From assembly GCA_963816315.1 (NCBI GenBank), contig CAWFJZ010000008.1:62001-126000 (forward strand): a stretch of 64,000 nt of DNA. Direction: 5' to 3'. The DNA comes from CADEEN01 sp963816315. Lineage in GTDB: Bacteria; Pseudomonadota; Gammaproteobacteria; Burkholderiales; Burkholderiaceae_C. Under the pieces are notes generated by a model. It was given only the letters and a program-made list of their open reading frames with translations, had not been told where the DNA came from and searched no databases. Of this stretch, positions 54,366-63,391 are shown in pieces; the first letter of the stretch is position 1; every line of letters starts with the position of its first letter. Made by a program: the position numbers and the translations under genes.

Positions 54366-54557
54366 GCGCCGATACTGCCATGCCGCCGTCGCGCTCGTCC
54401 GCTGAATCATTGAAATGGGCGGCGAGGCACGCGCGAGACGGGATGCGATGCAAGGCGCAAAGCACAGCGATGCCTGTAGGCATCGCGAGCATTTGCAACG
54501 CCGCAGCGCGCCCGTATCGCGTGGGCAGCGCCGATCCGATTTCAGTGATTCAGTGGA

Positions 54558-55487
54558 CTACCGCCTGCGCCCGACGCGCGAGCGCCGCCAGTCGCGCACG
54601 CGCTCATCGACGAAGCGCTCCACGGTCACCATCTCGCGCGGAAACTCGGCCAGCAACGCGCGCGGATCGAAGGTCTCGTCCCAATCGTCGTCCGGCACCG
54701 CGGCCACTTCGAGCACCCGCGCCACGCCTTCGTGAAACGGCCGCAAGCCCTGAGCCGCCACGCTGGCCACCGCCGCCGGCAGATGGAAGACGCGGCCCTG
54801 ACGCGAGCGCAGCAGGTACATCGCGGCGACATCGCGGTTGCTGATGTTGTCGGGCCCGCCGATGTCGAGCGTGCGGTTGACGAGTGTGTCGTCGCGCAGC
54901 GCCGTCACCGCCAGCGGCACCACGTCGCGCACCGAGACGAAGTTGCGACGCTTGCGCCCGGGGCCGACGATCACCGTGAAGCCGCGGTCGAGCAGCGGCT
55001 TGCCGAGCAACTGATGCACATGCTGCTCCATGAAAGCGGCAGGGCGCAGGATGGTGTACGGGATGTGGCTGCTGCGCAGCCCCTCCTCGATCTCGTACTT
55101 GGTGCGGAAAAAGTCGATCGGATGGTCCTCGCGTGCGCCGAGCGTGGACGTATAGACAAAGCGCGGCACGCCGGTCGTCAGCGTCGCGGCGATCAGCGCG
55201 CTGTGGCCGACATGATCGACCTGCGCGCTGCGCAGGGGGCCGCGGCCGAAGAAAGAGTGCGCACAGGCAAAGACGCGCATCGCGCCTTTGCAGGCCCGCT
55301 CGAGCGAAGCCGGATCGGTGAGGTCGCCTTGCATCAACTCGGCGCCGGCCTGCTGCAGCTCGGTCACGCGCTGCGGATGGCGCGTTCGCTCGCGCACCAG
55401 CACGCGCACTCGCTGTCCCTCCTTGAGCAGCGCCAGCGCGGTGGCGCTGCCGAGCAAACCCGTGGCGCCTACGATCAGAATCGTCAC
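54558..55487 (-). CDS. NmrA/atypical SDR family NAD(P)-binding protein
   Basis: 309 residues, GTG start. ILIVGATGLLGSATALAL is the NAD(P)-binding GxxGxxG motif; HSALIAATLTTGVPRFVYTSTLGA and RPAAFMEQHVHQLL fit NmrA-like or complex-I-assembly-like atypical SDRs. No Ser-Tyr-Lys catalytic triad is evident (YTSTLG ... YEIEE), so it may be a sensor or a modified reductase. Divergent from the aldo/keto reductase gene. Confidence 0.85.
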   Translation of the reverse strand: MTILIVGATGLLGSATALALLKEGQRVRVLVRERTRHPQRVTELQQAGAELMQGDLTDPASLERACKGAMRVFACAHSFFGRGPLRSAQVDHVGHSALIAATLTTGVPRFVYTSTLGAREDHPIDFFRTKYEIEEGLRSSHIPYTILRPAAFMEQHVHQLLGKPLLDRGFTVIVGPGRKRRNFVSVRDVVPLAVTALRDDTLVNRTLDIGGPDNISNRDVAAMYLLRSRQGRVFHLPAAVASVAAQGLRPFHEGVARVLEVAAVPDDDWDETFDPRALLAEFPREMVTVERFVDERVRDWRRSRVGRRR

Positions 55488-55562
55488 GCGGTACCCTCCA
55501 GCCTCACCTCAGCCTCCCTGCCTTCAGGCTGATGCTACCTTTTGAAACAACCCCCCGACAGC

Positions 55563-56627
55563 ATGAAAACCAGCATAGAAACCATCGCCCTCGGCCCGCT
55601 GCAGATCACGCCGGTCTGCCTGGGCACGATGACTTTCGGCGAACAGGTGGACGAGTCCGGCGCGTTCGCCATCCTCGACCGCGCCGTCGAACGCGGTGTC
55701 ACCTTCATCGACACCGCGGAGATGTATTCGGTGCCGCCCAAGGCCGAGACCTACGGCGCCACCGAAACCATCCTCGGCCGCTGGTTCGCGCAGCGTCCGG
55801 GCATGCGGCAGAAGGTGGTGCTGGCAAGCAAGGTCTCCGGTCCGGCGCGCGGCATGAACTGGGTGCGCGGCGGCAAGCCCGATGTGACGCCGGGCGACAT
55901 CCACGAGGCCTGCCACGAAAGCCTGCGCCGCCTGCAGACCGATGTCATCGACCTCTACCAGATTCACTGGCCGAACCGCAACGTGCCGCTGTTCGCGTCG
56001 ATGTATTTCGATCCAACGAAAGACCAGCCGCAGACCTCGATCCACGATCAGCTCGAAGCGCTGGGCAAGCTGATCCAGGCCGGCAAGGTGCGCGCCATCG
56101 GCCTGTCCAACGAAACGCCGTGGGGTCTGACGGAGTTCATCCGCGTGGCCGAGCAGCATGGCCTGCCGCGCGTGGTCTCGGTGCAGAACCCGTACTGCTT
56201 GAGCAACCGCGTCGTCGATAACGGTCTCGACGAAGCGATGCACCGCAGCGGCGTCGGCCTGCTCGCTTACTCGCCGTTGGCCTTCGGTGCGCTGACGGGC
56301 AAGTACGACGAACGCGGTTTCGACGACGCCACCAGCCGCGGCCGCATCGCCGTCTTCGAGCGCTTTCGCACGCAGCGCTGGGGGCGGCCAGAGTCGCTCG
56401 CGGCCGCGCGGCGCTACAACGCGCTGGCGCGTGCACACGGCCTCACGCCGACGCAGATGGCGCTGGCTTTTTGCTACGGCAACTGGCGCGTCGCCAGCAC
56501 GATCGTCGGCGTGACCAGCGTCGCGCAGCTCGACGAGTGCCTCGATGCGTGGGGCACGACGTTGTCGCCGGAGTTGCTGGCGCAGATCGACAAGGTGCGC
56601 TGGGAGATTCGCGATCCGGCGCAGTAG
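55563..56627 (+). CDS. Aldo/keto reductase (Tas-like)
   Basis: 354 residues from ATG 55563. Family motifs: FIDTAEMYSVPP (Asp, Tyr of the tetrad), VVLASKV (Lys), DVIDLYQIHWPNRNVP (His) and the C-terminal NADPH-binding IVGVTSVAQLDECLDA. It should reduce aldehydes or ketones with NADPH in the cytoplasm; in many genomes named Tas-like; precise substrate unknown. An upstream TTG (55542) is open but lacks conserved sequence. Confidence 0.92.
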   Translation: MKTSIETIALGPLQITPVCLGTMTFGEQVDESGAFAILDRAVERGVTFIDTAEMYSVPPKAETYGATETILGRWFAQRPGMRQKVVLASKVSGPARGMNWVRGGKPDVTPGDIHEACHESLRRLQTDVIDLYQIHWPNRNVPLFASMYFDPTKDQPQTSIHDQLEALGKLIQAGKVRAIGLSNETPWGLTEFIRVAEQHGLPRVVSVQNPYCLSNRVVDNGLDEAMHRSGVGLLAYSPLAFGALTGKYDERGFDDATSRGRIAVFERFRTQRWGRPESLAAARRYNALARAHGLTPTQMALAFCYGNWRVASTIVGVTSVAQLDECLDAWGTTLSPELLAQIDKVRWEIRDPAQ

Positions 56628-56686
56628 AGTGGTCGTGACTGAGGATCATCGGACTCGCACGACAACGCCTGAACGGAACGCGCAGC

Positions 56687-56962
56687 ATGTCAGAGCCGCC
56701 AGACTCTTCGCCATCAAGAGCGCGGTGGGAGCCCGCTGCTTCTGTCGGTCAGGGTATCGCCGTGCTGGTTACGGGTTGCGGTCGCAAGACGCCCACGACA
56801 GGCTTCATTGCTTTTGGCGTCGTGCCAGTTCTCGTCGGTCTGTCGCTGGCGTGGCTCTCCTCGTCATGGTACCGGCGCGCTATGCGGCTGGTTTCGGCTG
56901 GCCAGCGATCGATGCGACTTCAAGCTGGTCTTCAAGTCGGACGTCGGATTCGACGGCGCTGA
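56687..56962 (+). CDS. Hypothetical protein, possibly the first piece of a frameshifted gene
   Basis: 91 residues with one hydrophobic stretch (GFIAFGVVPVLVGLSLAWLSSSWY). Beyond it the next two frames stay open in turn (for example SDRCDFKLVFKSDVGFDGAD near 56910-56970 and AGDHVVLDRRERSTVHRALA near 57030-57090), so a longer membrane protein broken by two extra bases is possible. No family recognised. The rest of the 56628-57166 gap shows no gene, RNA or repeat; base composition is less GC-rich than neighbours. Confidence 0.35.
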   Translation: MSEPPDSSPSRARWEPAASVGQGIAVLVTGCGRKTPTTGFIAFGVVPVLVGLSLAWLSSSWYRRAMRLVSAGQRSMRLQAGLQVGRRIRRR

Positions 56963-57166
56963 TGCGCAGGTCAGCGCTGTCGGCAAGTCGCCGGCCAGTC
57001 GCTCGGTGTGGCCGTTGCTCGCGCCACGCCGGGGACCATGTCGTGCTGGACAGGCGCGAGCGCTCGACTGTTCATCGAGCCCTTGCCTCGCGTCAGATGG
57101 CATATCGACGCGAAGGGGCGACGGTCGTGGTGCATGACCGCATCAAGTGGCCGCATGCGGTTTGGG

Positions 57167-58232
57167 TCAGCATGATGGTCGAATCAGGCCTTCGGCATCA
57201 AGCCAGCGCACCCACCGCCCATGCGGATGCGCCTCGGCCAGCACGCGACGCTCGCCGCCGGGCCACAGCGTCAACGTCAGCAGCATGCGCGCGTCGTTGT
57301 CCGGCGGCTCGAAGGCCAGCCACGCCAGCGGCGCTTGCCGCGTGGCATGCGAGCCGGTGGCTTCGATCAAACCGCGCAGGCCGTTGCGTGTCGGTTCCGG
57401 CATGTACTGCCACATCACCGAGTGGTAGAGCACGGTCGCGCAGCCGCGGCGCTGCGTGGCCAGCGCGTCTTGCGCCCAGGTCAGCGCGTCGGCCGCTTCG
57501 ACGCGCACCTGCAGGCGCTGCGCGAGCGCGATCGCGCAGCGCAGGCGTTCGAGGCGCTCGCGCTGGTCGGGCCAGACGTAGGACATCAAACGCAGCGCGG
57601 CGCCGTCGGCTCGCAGGTCGATCGGCGAGACATCACAGCCGGCGTGACTCGCCACTTCGATGCGCTCGGGCAACACGGGTGGCGGCGCGCCTTGCCAGTC
57701 GGTGCGGATCAGCACCTCGCTGTCCGCATCGCCCCAGGCCACGTCGCCGAGCGCGTAGCGGTAGTGGTGCCAGAGTTGGTTCAGGCCCGCGCTGGCGCCG
57801 ATCTCGAACGTGGCCAGCGGCAGGCCGGTGATCTGCGCCACGGCCGCGAAGCCCGGCAGCAGCACGGCGCTGCGGCCGATCTCGTTGGTCTGCGGCGCCA
57901 CGGCCAGGTACTCGGCGAGCACGTCGCGGTGGTCCACCATCGCGTTGGCGACCGCGCGCGCGATGTCCCCCGGTGCTTGCTGCGGCGGATAGAGCGCCGC
58001 CAGTTCGAACGTCACGCCCAGACAACGCCAGTGCATGCAACGCCCCGGCCACGCGCAGTGGCACCGCGTCGGCGCCGGCGTCGCCGTGCCATTCGGGCAG
58101 CAACTCCGCCAGCGCGCCGCCACGTTCGCGGTCGGCCCACGCCGCGTCGAGCACACGCGCGGTGAAAGGCGAGCCGTTGTCGGCGCACCAGGCGATCTGG
58201 CGCGACCAGGCTTGGGCGAGCGTCAGGCTCAT
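57167..58232 (-). CDS. DUF2332 family protein; one frameshift
   Basis: About 354 residues after removing one extra base near 58021. N-terminal MSLTLAQAWSRQIAWCADNG; then TNEIGRSAVLLPGFAAVAQ, FEIGASAGLNQLWHHYRYAL (the AGLN loop) and ATVLYHSVMWQYMPEPTRNGL fit DUF2332, a SAM-methyltransferase-like fold of unknown function. Start at ATG 58232. Confidence 0.8.
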
Positions 58233-58246
58233 GGCAGCATTCGAAC

Positions 58247-58738
58247 ATGGCGAGAAAGACACTACATGCGGGAGAGACACCGGCGACGCAATGGCTGCGC
58301 GCGCACGGCGTCGCCTTCACCGAGCACCTGTACGACTACGTCGAACATGGCGGCACGGCCGAGTCGGCGCAACAGCTCGGCGTCGATGAGCACGCCGTCA
58401 TCAAGACGCTGGTGATGCAGGACGAGCGCGCGCAACCCCTTGTCGTGCTGATGCATGGCGACAGGCAGGTCAGCACGAAGAACCTGGCGCGCGCGCTCGG
58501 TGTGAAGAGTGTCGAGCCGTGCAAGCCCGAGGTCGCGCAGCGCCACAGCGGCTACCTGATCGGCGGCACGTCGCCGTTCGGCTTCAAACGCGCCGGCGTG
58601 CCGGTGGTGTTCGAGGCCAGCATCCTCGACTTGCCGCGCATCTGCATCAACGGCGGGCGGCGCGGTTTTCTGGTCGGCATCGAGCCGCGGGTTTTGACCG
58701 AGGTGCTCGGCGCCAAACCCGTTGCCTGCGCGCTGTAG
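58247..58738 (+). CDS. ybaK: YbaK/EbsC-type Cys-tRNA(Pro) deacylase
   Basis: 163 residues. The YbaK/ProX fold is visible: LYDYVEHGGTAESAQQLGVDEHAVIKTLVMQ, VLMHGDRQVSTKNLARALG (Lys46-type region conserved), and GYLIGGTSPFGFKRAGVPVVFE with the GGxSPFG loop. It clears mischarged Cys-tRNA(Pro) in the cytoplasm. Start ATG 58247; divergent from the DUF2332 gene by 14 bp. Confidence 0.92.
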   Translation: MARKTLHAGETPATQWLRAHGVAFTEHLYDYVEHGGTAESAQQLGVDEHAVIKTLVMQDERAQPLVVLMHGDRQVSTKNLARALGVKSVEPCKPEVAQRHSGYLIGGTSPFGFKRAGVPVVFEASILDLPRICINGGRRGFLVGIEPRVLTEVLGAKPVACAL

Positions 58739-58778
58739 GGGCGCCATCGCAGTGAACGCGCTCTAAACTTCTAGGATG

Positions 58779-58854
58779 AAACAACCCCCACGTCGCTTCG
58801 CTCCTGCCCCCCGAGGGGGCGGTCAGTGGCTTCGGGCGGCCGGGCGCCCCTGAC
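58779..58854 (+). repeat. GC-rich hairpin leader repeat, copy E
   Basis: AACAACCCCCACGTCGCTTC, then GCCCCCCGAGGGGGCG hairpin, then CTTCGGGCGGCCGGGCGCCC, ending one base-pair block before the plsY ATG (58855). Nearest relative is copy B within pepN. Confidence 0.9.
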
Positions 58855-59475
58855 ATGGACTTGCTGCCTTCCGCGCTGATGGTGCTTGCCGGCTACCTGG
58901 TCGGCTCGCTGTCGTTCGCCGTCATCGTCAGCCGCGCCATGGGCCTGGCCGATCCGCGCAGCTACGGCTCGGGCAACCCGGGTGCGACCAATGTGCTGCG
59001 CACGGGCAACAAGGCCGCCGCGATGGCGACGTTGGCGCTCGATGCGGCGAAAGGCTTCGTGCCGGTGTTCGCGGCGGTGCTGCTGGCCGAGCGCTTCGGC
59101 TGGGGCGACGGCACGATCGCACTCACCGGGCTGGCGGCGTTTCTCGGCCACCTCTGGCCGCTGTTCTTCAAGTTCGAAGGCGGCAAGGGCGTGGCCACCG
59201 CGGCTGGCGTGCTGTTCGGTTTCAACCCCTTGCTCGGCGTGGCCACCGTGGTCTCGTGGGGGTTGATCGCAGCGTTCTTCCGCTACTCGTCGCTGGCCTC
59301 GCTGGTGGCTGCCGTGTTCGCGTTGTTCTACCAGGTGTTGATCTGGGGCGGCGGCGTCTATGCGCTGGCGATTGCCGCGATGTGCGCGCTGCTCGTCTGG
59401 AGGCACCAGGGCAACATCAAAAAACTACTGGCCGGCACCGAGTCGAAGATCGGGCAGAAAGCGAAACCATCATGA
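58855..59475 (+). CDS. plsY: Acyl-phosphate:glycerol-3-phosphate acyltransferase PlsY
   Basis: 206 residues with five or six membrane helices. Conserved loops: SYGSGNPGATNVLRTGNK (about 37-54) and FKFEGGKGVATA (about 102-113), plus FRYSSLASLVAA in the third loop. It makes lysophosphatidate from acyl phosphate and glycerol-3-phosphate in the inner membrane. Start codon abuts repeat copy E. Its stop overlaps the ridA ATG. Confidence 0.96.
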   Translation: MDLLPSALMVLAGYLVGSLSFAVIVSRAMGLADPRSYGSGNPGATNVLRTGNKAAAMATLALDAAKGFVPVFAAVLLAERFGWGDGTIALTGLAAFLGHLWPLFFKFEGGKGVATAAGVLFGFNPLLGVATVVSWGLIAAFFRYSSLASLVAAVFALFYQVLIWGGGVYALAIAAMCALLVWRHQGNIKKLLAGTESKIGQKAKPS

Positions 59476-59822
59476 GCGAAATCACACGCTTCGACGTCGG
59501 CGCGCGGCTGTCGGAAATGGCCGTGCACAACGGCGTCGTTCATCTTGCCGGGCAGGTGCCTGCTGACGCACGTCAGGACATGACCGGGCAGACGAAGCAG
59601 GTGCTGGCCGCGATCGACGCGCTGCTGGCGCGCGCCGGCAGCGACAAGTCGAAGATCCTGATGGCGCAGATCTTCATCGCCGACATGGCCGAGTTCGCGT
59701 CGATGAATGCGGTCTGGGATGCCTGGGTCGTGCCCGGCCACACACCGCCGCGGGCCACCGTGCAGGCCCGCCTGGGCAAGGCGGAGTGGAAGGTCGAGAT
59801 CGTCGTCACCGCGGCGGTCTAG
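59472..59822 (+). CDS. RidA-family protein
   Basis: 116 residues, ATG overlapping the plsY stop. EITRFDVGARLSEMAVHNGVVHLAGQV, AIDALLARAGSDKSKILMAQIFIAD and ATVQARLGKAEWKVEIVVTA fit the RidA fold with the substrate-binding Arg (QARLG). Likely reactive-enamine deaminase; second RidA homologue in the window. Confidence 0.9.
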   Translation: MSEITRFDVGARLSEMAVHNGVVHLAGQVPADARQDMTGQTKQVLAAIDALLARAGSDKSKILMAQIFIADMAEFASMNAVWDAWVVPGHTPPRATVQARLGKAEWKVEIVVTAAV

Positions 59823-59837
59823 CGCCGCCGCGGCCGC

Positions 59838-60651
59838 TCACTGCGGCAGCCAGAGGCGCACGAAGCCGCTGGCCGCATCGGCCGCGTCGTAGCGGCCACG
59901 CTCGACGATCACGCTGCGCGGCTGGCCATCGATGGTGAAGCGGTAGGCCGCGAACTGCGCGCCGCTGGCCAGCATGGCGCTGAACTGCGCGGCGCTGTAG
60001 TTCACGTCGGAGGCGTTCGACGAGGCGTTGCCGCTGCTGTCGAACTCGAGGAACAGCGTGTCGGCGTCGGCGGCCGTGTTCTGGCCCTGGTTGCCGGTGC
60101 CCGACTGGTAGGCGCAATCGGAGAGCTTGAAAAAGCGCAGCCCGGCCAGCGCCGTGGCGCTGTTCAGCGCTTCGGCCGCGACGCCGCCTTCGGCCACGCT
60201 GGCAGCCACGGCGACATAGCGCGCGGCCGTGGTGCCGGGCGTGACGGCCGCGTCGCACAGCATCAGCACGCTGCCGGCGTAGCGGTTGACGACGCTGTAG
60301 TCCGGCGTCGTGATGACGAAGCCGTTGTTGCTGCGGTCCACCGTCAGCACGATGGCGCCTTGCGCGCCGAGCGGCAGCGTAGCGCCGCTGGCGGTGGGCG
60401 CGCTGACCTGGCCGGCGCCTGCGGGCGATGTGCCGTCGGCCTGGCCGGCGATGGTGTAGGTCAGCACCTTCAGCGGCGAGATCGTCGTCACCGCCGGCGC
60501 CGGCGCCGGTGTCGGTGCTGGCGCTCGGCGCGGGTGAGGCCACCGGCGCGGCAGCCGGCGCCGTGTCGGTGTCGTTGCCGCCGCAGGCGGCAAGTTGGGC
60601 GGCGGCGAACAGCGCTGCCAGAGCGGCGCTGCGAGAAGACAGTTTCGACAT
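59838..60651 (-). CDS. Hypothetical lipoprotein; one frameshift
   Basis: About 270 residues after removing one extra base in the GCC/GGC repeat near 60490-60500. MSKLSSRSAALAALFAAAQLAACGG is a lipoprotein signal with lipobox LAAC, followed by an Ala/Pro-rich spacer. The mature part (VTTISPLKVLTYTIAGQADG, RYVAVAASVAEGGVAAEALN, VIVERGRYDAADAASGFVRL) has no recognised family. Predicted outer-membrane or periplasmic anchor. Confidence 0.7.
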
Positions 60652-60843
60652 GATGAAGACACTCCCTGAAAACGACCTGTGGCGAAGCCCCGAGCGGCTC
60701 TGCCTTGTTGAGGCGGATTCTGGGAAGAGGGACTTGCGCGCACAGCCACCGCAGTCGGCGGCAGCCACTCGAACCTGGGGGGCGCGCAACGCGCCGCAGT
60801 GCGCTTGTCACCACGGGCGTGGGCTGCGCGCCACAGCGCGCTG

Positions 60844-61480
60844 TCACTCGTGAGGTTGGAGGCCCAACGCCGCCGGATCGCCGCGGCCGTGGCGCACGAG
60901 CACGGGTTCGGCGCCGGTCAGATCGATCACCGTCGTCGGCTGCATCGGGCACGCGCCGGCATCGACGACGGCTTGCAGCGTCTTCTGAAAGCGCGCACGA
61001 ATCAGCTGCGGATCGTTCATCGGCTCGCGCTCGCCGGGCGCGATCAGCGTCGTGGCCAGCAGCGGCTGGCCGAACTCTTCGAGCAACGCTTGCGTGGTGC
61101 GGTGGTCGGGCACGCGCAGGCCGATCGTGCGCCGCTGCGGGTGGCTGACGCGGCGCGGCACTTCCTTGGTGGCTTGCAGAATGAAGGTGAACGGACCCGG
61201 CGTGGCGTGCTTGAGCAAACGGTACTGCTGGTTGTCCACGCGCGCGTAGCTGGCGAGCTCGGAGAGGTCGCGACAGAGCAGCGTCAGCAGGTGCTTGTCA
61301 TCGACGCCGCGCAGCCGGCGCAACTGCTCGGCCGCATCCTTGTCGTCGAGATGGCAGACCAGGGCATAGCTCGAATCGGTGGGGATCGCCGCGATGCCGC
61401 CGTCGTGCAGGATCTGCGCGGCTTGCTTCAACAGCCGCGGTTGCGGGTTGTCGGGATGAACTTCGAAGATATTGAGACAC
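60844..61480 (-). CDS. L-threonylcarbamoyladenylate synthase-type (Sua5/YciO/YrdC); one frameshift near start
   Basis: About 211 residues if one extra C near 61466 is removed, giving the usual N-terminus MSQYFEVHPDNPQPRLLKQA from the GTG at 61480. Core motifs: GGIAAIPTDSSYALVCHL, LRGVDDKHLLTLLCRDLSEL, KHATPGPFTFILQATKEVPRR (PGPxTFIL), TIGLRVPDH. Sequence is of the YciO/TsaC group; involvement in t6A tRNA modification is likely but a second homologue elsewhere is possible. GTG starts 4 bases after the DMT stop. Confidence 0.85.
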
Positions 61481-61481
61481 G

Positions 61482-62420
61482 TCAGTCGGCGACGGTGTCT
61501 GCGGCCACGGCGCTCACCGGCCGGCGCTGCTGCGTCGCTTCGCGGATGTTGAGCCACGCCGACGCCGCGCCGCAGACGGCGATCACCGCCATGCCGACCC
61601 AGCCCCAGCCATCGGGCAAGACGCCGAAGACAAAGTAGCCGGCGATGGCTGCGACGGCGATCTGCGCGTACTGAAACGGCATCAGCGTCGAGGCCGGCGC
61701 TTTGCCCAGCGCCATGATCAGCAGCAGGTGGCCGGTGGTGCCGAGCGCGGCCACGGCGGCCAGCGCGCCGAGTTGCACCGCCGGCGCGGCGAGCAGCGTG
61801 TCGATCGGGTCGGCGACGATCGCCAGCAGGATCGGCGTGGCGATCGCCATGCCGGTGGCGCCGGTGTAGAAGTTGGTGGTGAACGGGTTTTCGTGCGGCG
61901 CGAAGCGGCTGGTGAGAATCTGGAAGGCGGCGTTCGACACGGCGGCTGCGAGCGGCAGCAGCGCCGCCCAACCGATGACGCCGCTGCCCGGCCGGATGAT
62001 GATCAGCGCGCCGATGAAGCCGCCGGCCACCAGCAGCCAGCGCAGTCGCGACACGCGCTCGTGCAGCCAGACGCGCGCCAGCAGCGTGGCGGCAAGAGGC
62101 GTCAGCATGACGATGGCGGTGAACTCGGCCACCGGCATGCGGCGCAGCGCGGCAAAGGCCATCGACGACGAAAACGCGAGCAGCGCGCCGCGCGCGATCT
62201 GGAACATCGGGTTGGCACTGCGAAAGGTCTTGTCCGGCGACAGTGCGATCCACACCGACATCGCCAGCGCATGCAACGCATAGCGCATCCAGAGCACGAT
62301 GGCGACGCTGAAGAAGGCGCCGATGTAGCGCACGGTGGTGTCCATCGCGGCGAAGCAACTCGCGGCAGCGACCACGAGAGCGATCCCCAGCAGGGGATGT
62401 TGGCGAGGCTCCGGACTCAC
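61482..62420 (-). CDS. DMT-superfamily transporter (EamA)
   Basis: 312 residues, ten hydrophobic helices in two EamA repeats (SSSMAFAALRRMPVAEFTAI ... LARVWLHERVSRLRWLLVAG; later PAPASTLMPFQYAQIAVAAI-like end). GTG at 62420 overlaps the PHP stop (GTGA). Exports or imports small metabolites at the inner membrane; substrate unknown. Confidence 0.88.
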   Translation of the reverse strand: MSPEPRQHPLLGIALVVAAASCFAAMDTTVRYIGAFFSVAIVLWMRYALHALAMSVWIALSPDKTFRSANPMFQIARGALLAFSSSMAFAALRRMPVAEFTAIVMLTPLAATLLARVWLHERVSRLRWLLVAGGFIGALIIIRPGSGVIGWAALLPLAAAVSNAAFQILTSRFAPHENPFTTNFYTGATGMAIATPILLAIVADPIDTLLAAPAVQLGALAAVAALGTTGHLLLIMALGKAPASTLMPFQYAQIAVAAIAGYFVFGVLPDGWGWVGMAVIAVCGAASAWLNIREATQQRRPVSAVAADTVAD

Positions 62421-63307
62421 GAAGGCCAGCTCACGCGCTCGGCCAGTACTTCCCAAACAGGCGTCAGTTTTCCGGGCAGCGCCGGCAACGCACCGAGGTC
62501 GGTGCGGCTCTCGCCCGGCGCATGAAAGTCGCTGCCGCGCGAGGCCAGCAGATCGAACTCGATCGCCACGTCGGCGTACTTCACGCACTCGGCCGCGCTG
62601 TGGCTGCCGGTCATGACTTCGACGCCGCGCCCGCCGTGCGCCTTGAACTCGCTGAACAACGCGTACTCTTCGGTCGGCGTGAAGCGGCTGTAGCGCGCCG
62701 GGTGCGCGATCACGGCCACGCCGCCGGCGCGCGAGATCCAGCCGACCGCTTCGCCGAGCTTGGCCCAGCGGTGCGGCACGAAGCCGGGCTTGCCGTCGGT
62801 GAGGTAGCGGCGAAAGACTTCGTTGGTGTCGTTGCAATGGCCGGCTTCGACGAGGAAGCGCGCGAAATGCGTGCGCGAGATCAGCTCCGGGTTGCCGACG
62901 TACTTCAGCGCGCCTTCGTAAGCGTCCTTGATGCCGACGTTGGCCAGACCTGCTGCCATCTCGCGCGCGCGCTCCTCGCGGCCACCGCGCGTGCGCGCCA
63001 GGCCGTCGCGCAGCTCGGCGTTCTGTTCGTCGAAGCCCAGGCCGACGATGTGCACCGTCTCGCCGGCAAAGCTGACGGAAATTTCGGTGCCGGTGAGGTA
63101 GGCCATGCCGTTGGCATGCGCCGCGGCGCGGGCGCGCTGCTGGCCGCCGATCTCGTCGTGATCGGTCAGCGCCCAGAGCTCGACGCCGTTGGCCGCGGCG
63201 CGCGCGGCGATGGCTTCGGGCTCGAGCGTGCCGTCGGAGACGGTCGAGTGGCAGTGCAGGTCGGCATTCGTCAGGTGCGTCAGGGTCTTCGAGGCAGGGG
63301 TGTTCAC
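62417..63307 (-). CDS. PHP-domain 5'-3' / nucleoside bisphosphate phosphatase
   Basis: 296 residues, GTG at 63307. PHP motifs: NADLHCHSTVSDGTLEP (HxH), LTDHDEIGG (DHD), AVIAHPARYSRF (H), GSDFHAPGESRTDLG (DFH). Close in style to the YciV/RnaAM group of 3',5'-nucleotide phosphatases/5'-3' exoribonucleases. Metal-dependent, cytoplasmic. Confidence 0.9.
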   Translation of the reverse strand: MNTPASKTLTHLTNADLHCHSTVSDGTLEPEAIAARAAANGVELWALTDHDEIGGQQRARAAAHANGMAYLTGTEISVSFAGETVHIVGLGFDEQNAELRDGLARTRGGREERAREMAAGLANVGIKDAYEGALKYVGNPELISRTHFARFLVEAGHCNDTNEVFRRYLTDGKPGFVPHRWAKLGEAVGWISRAGGVAVIAHPARYSRFTPTEEYALFSEFKAHGGRGVEVMTGSHSAAECVKYADVAIEFDLLASRGSDFHAPGESRTDLGALPALPGKLTPVWEVLAERVSWPS

Positions 63308-63391
63308 GCCGCGATTGTCCCACCCTGGCGCAATCCGGCCCGGGTTTGCGCGGGCTGCGACCCTGGCCGCGGCTGGCATATAACCTGCCGC

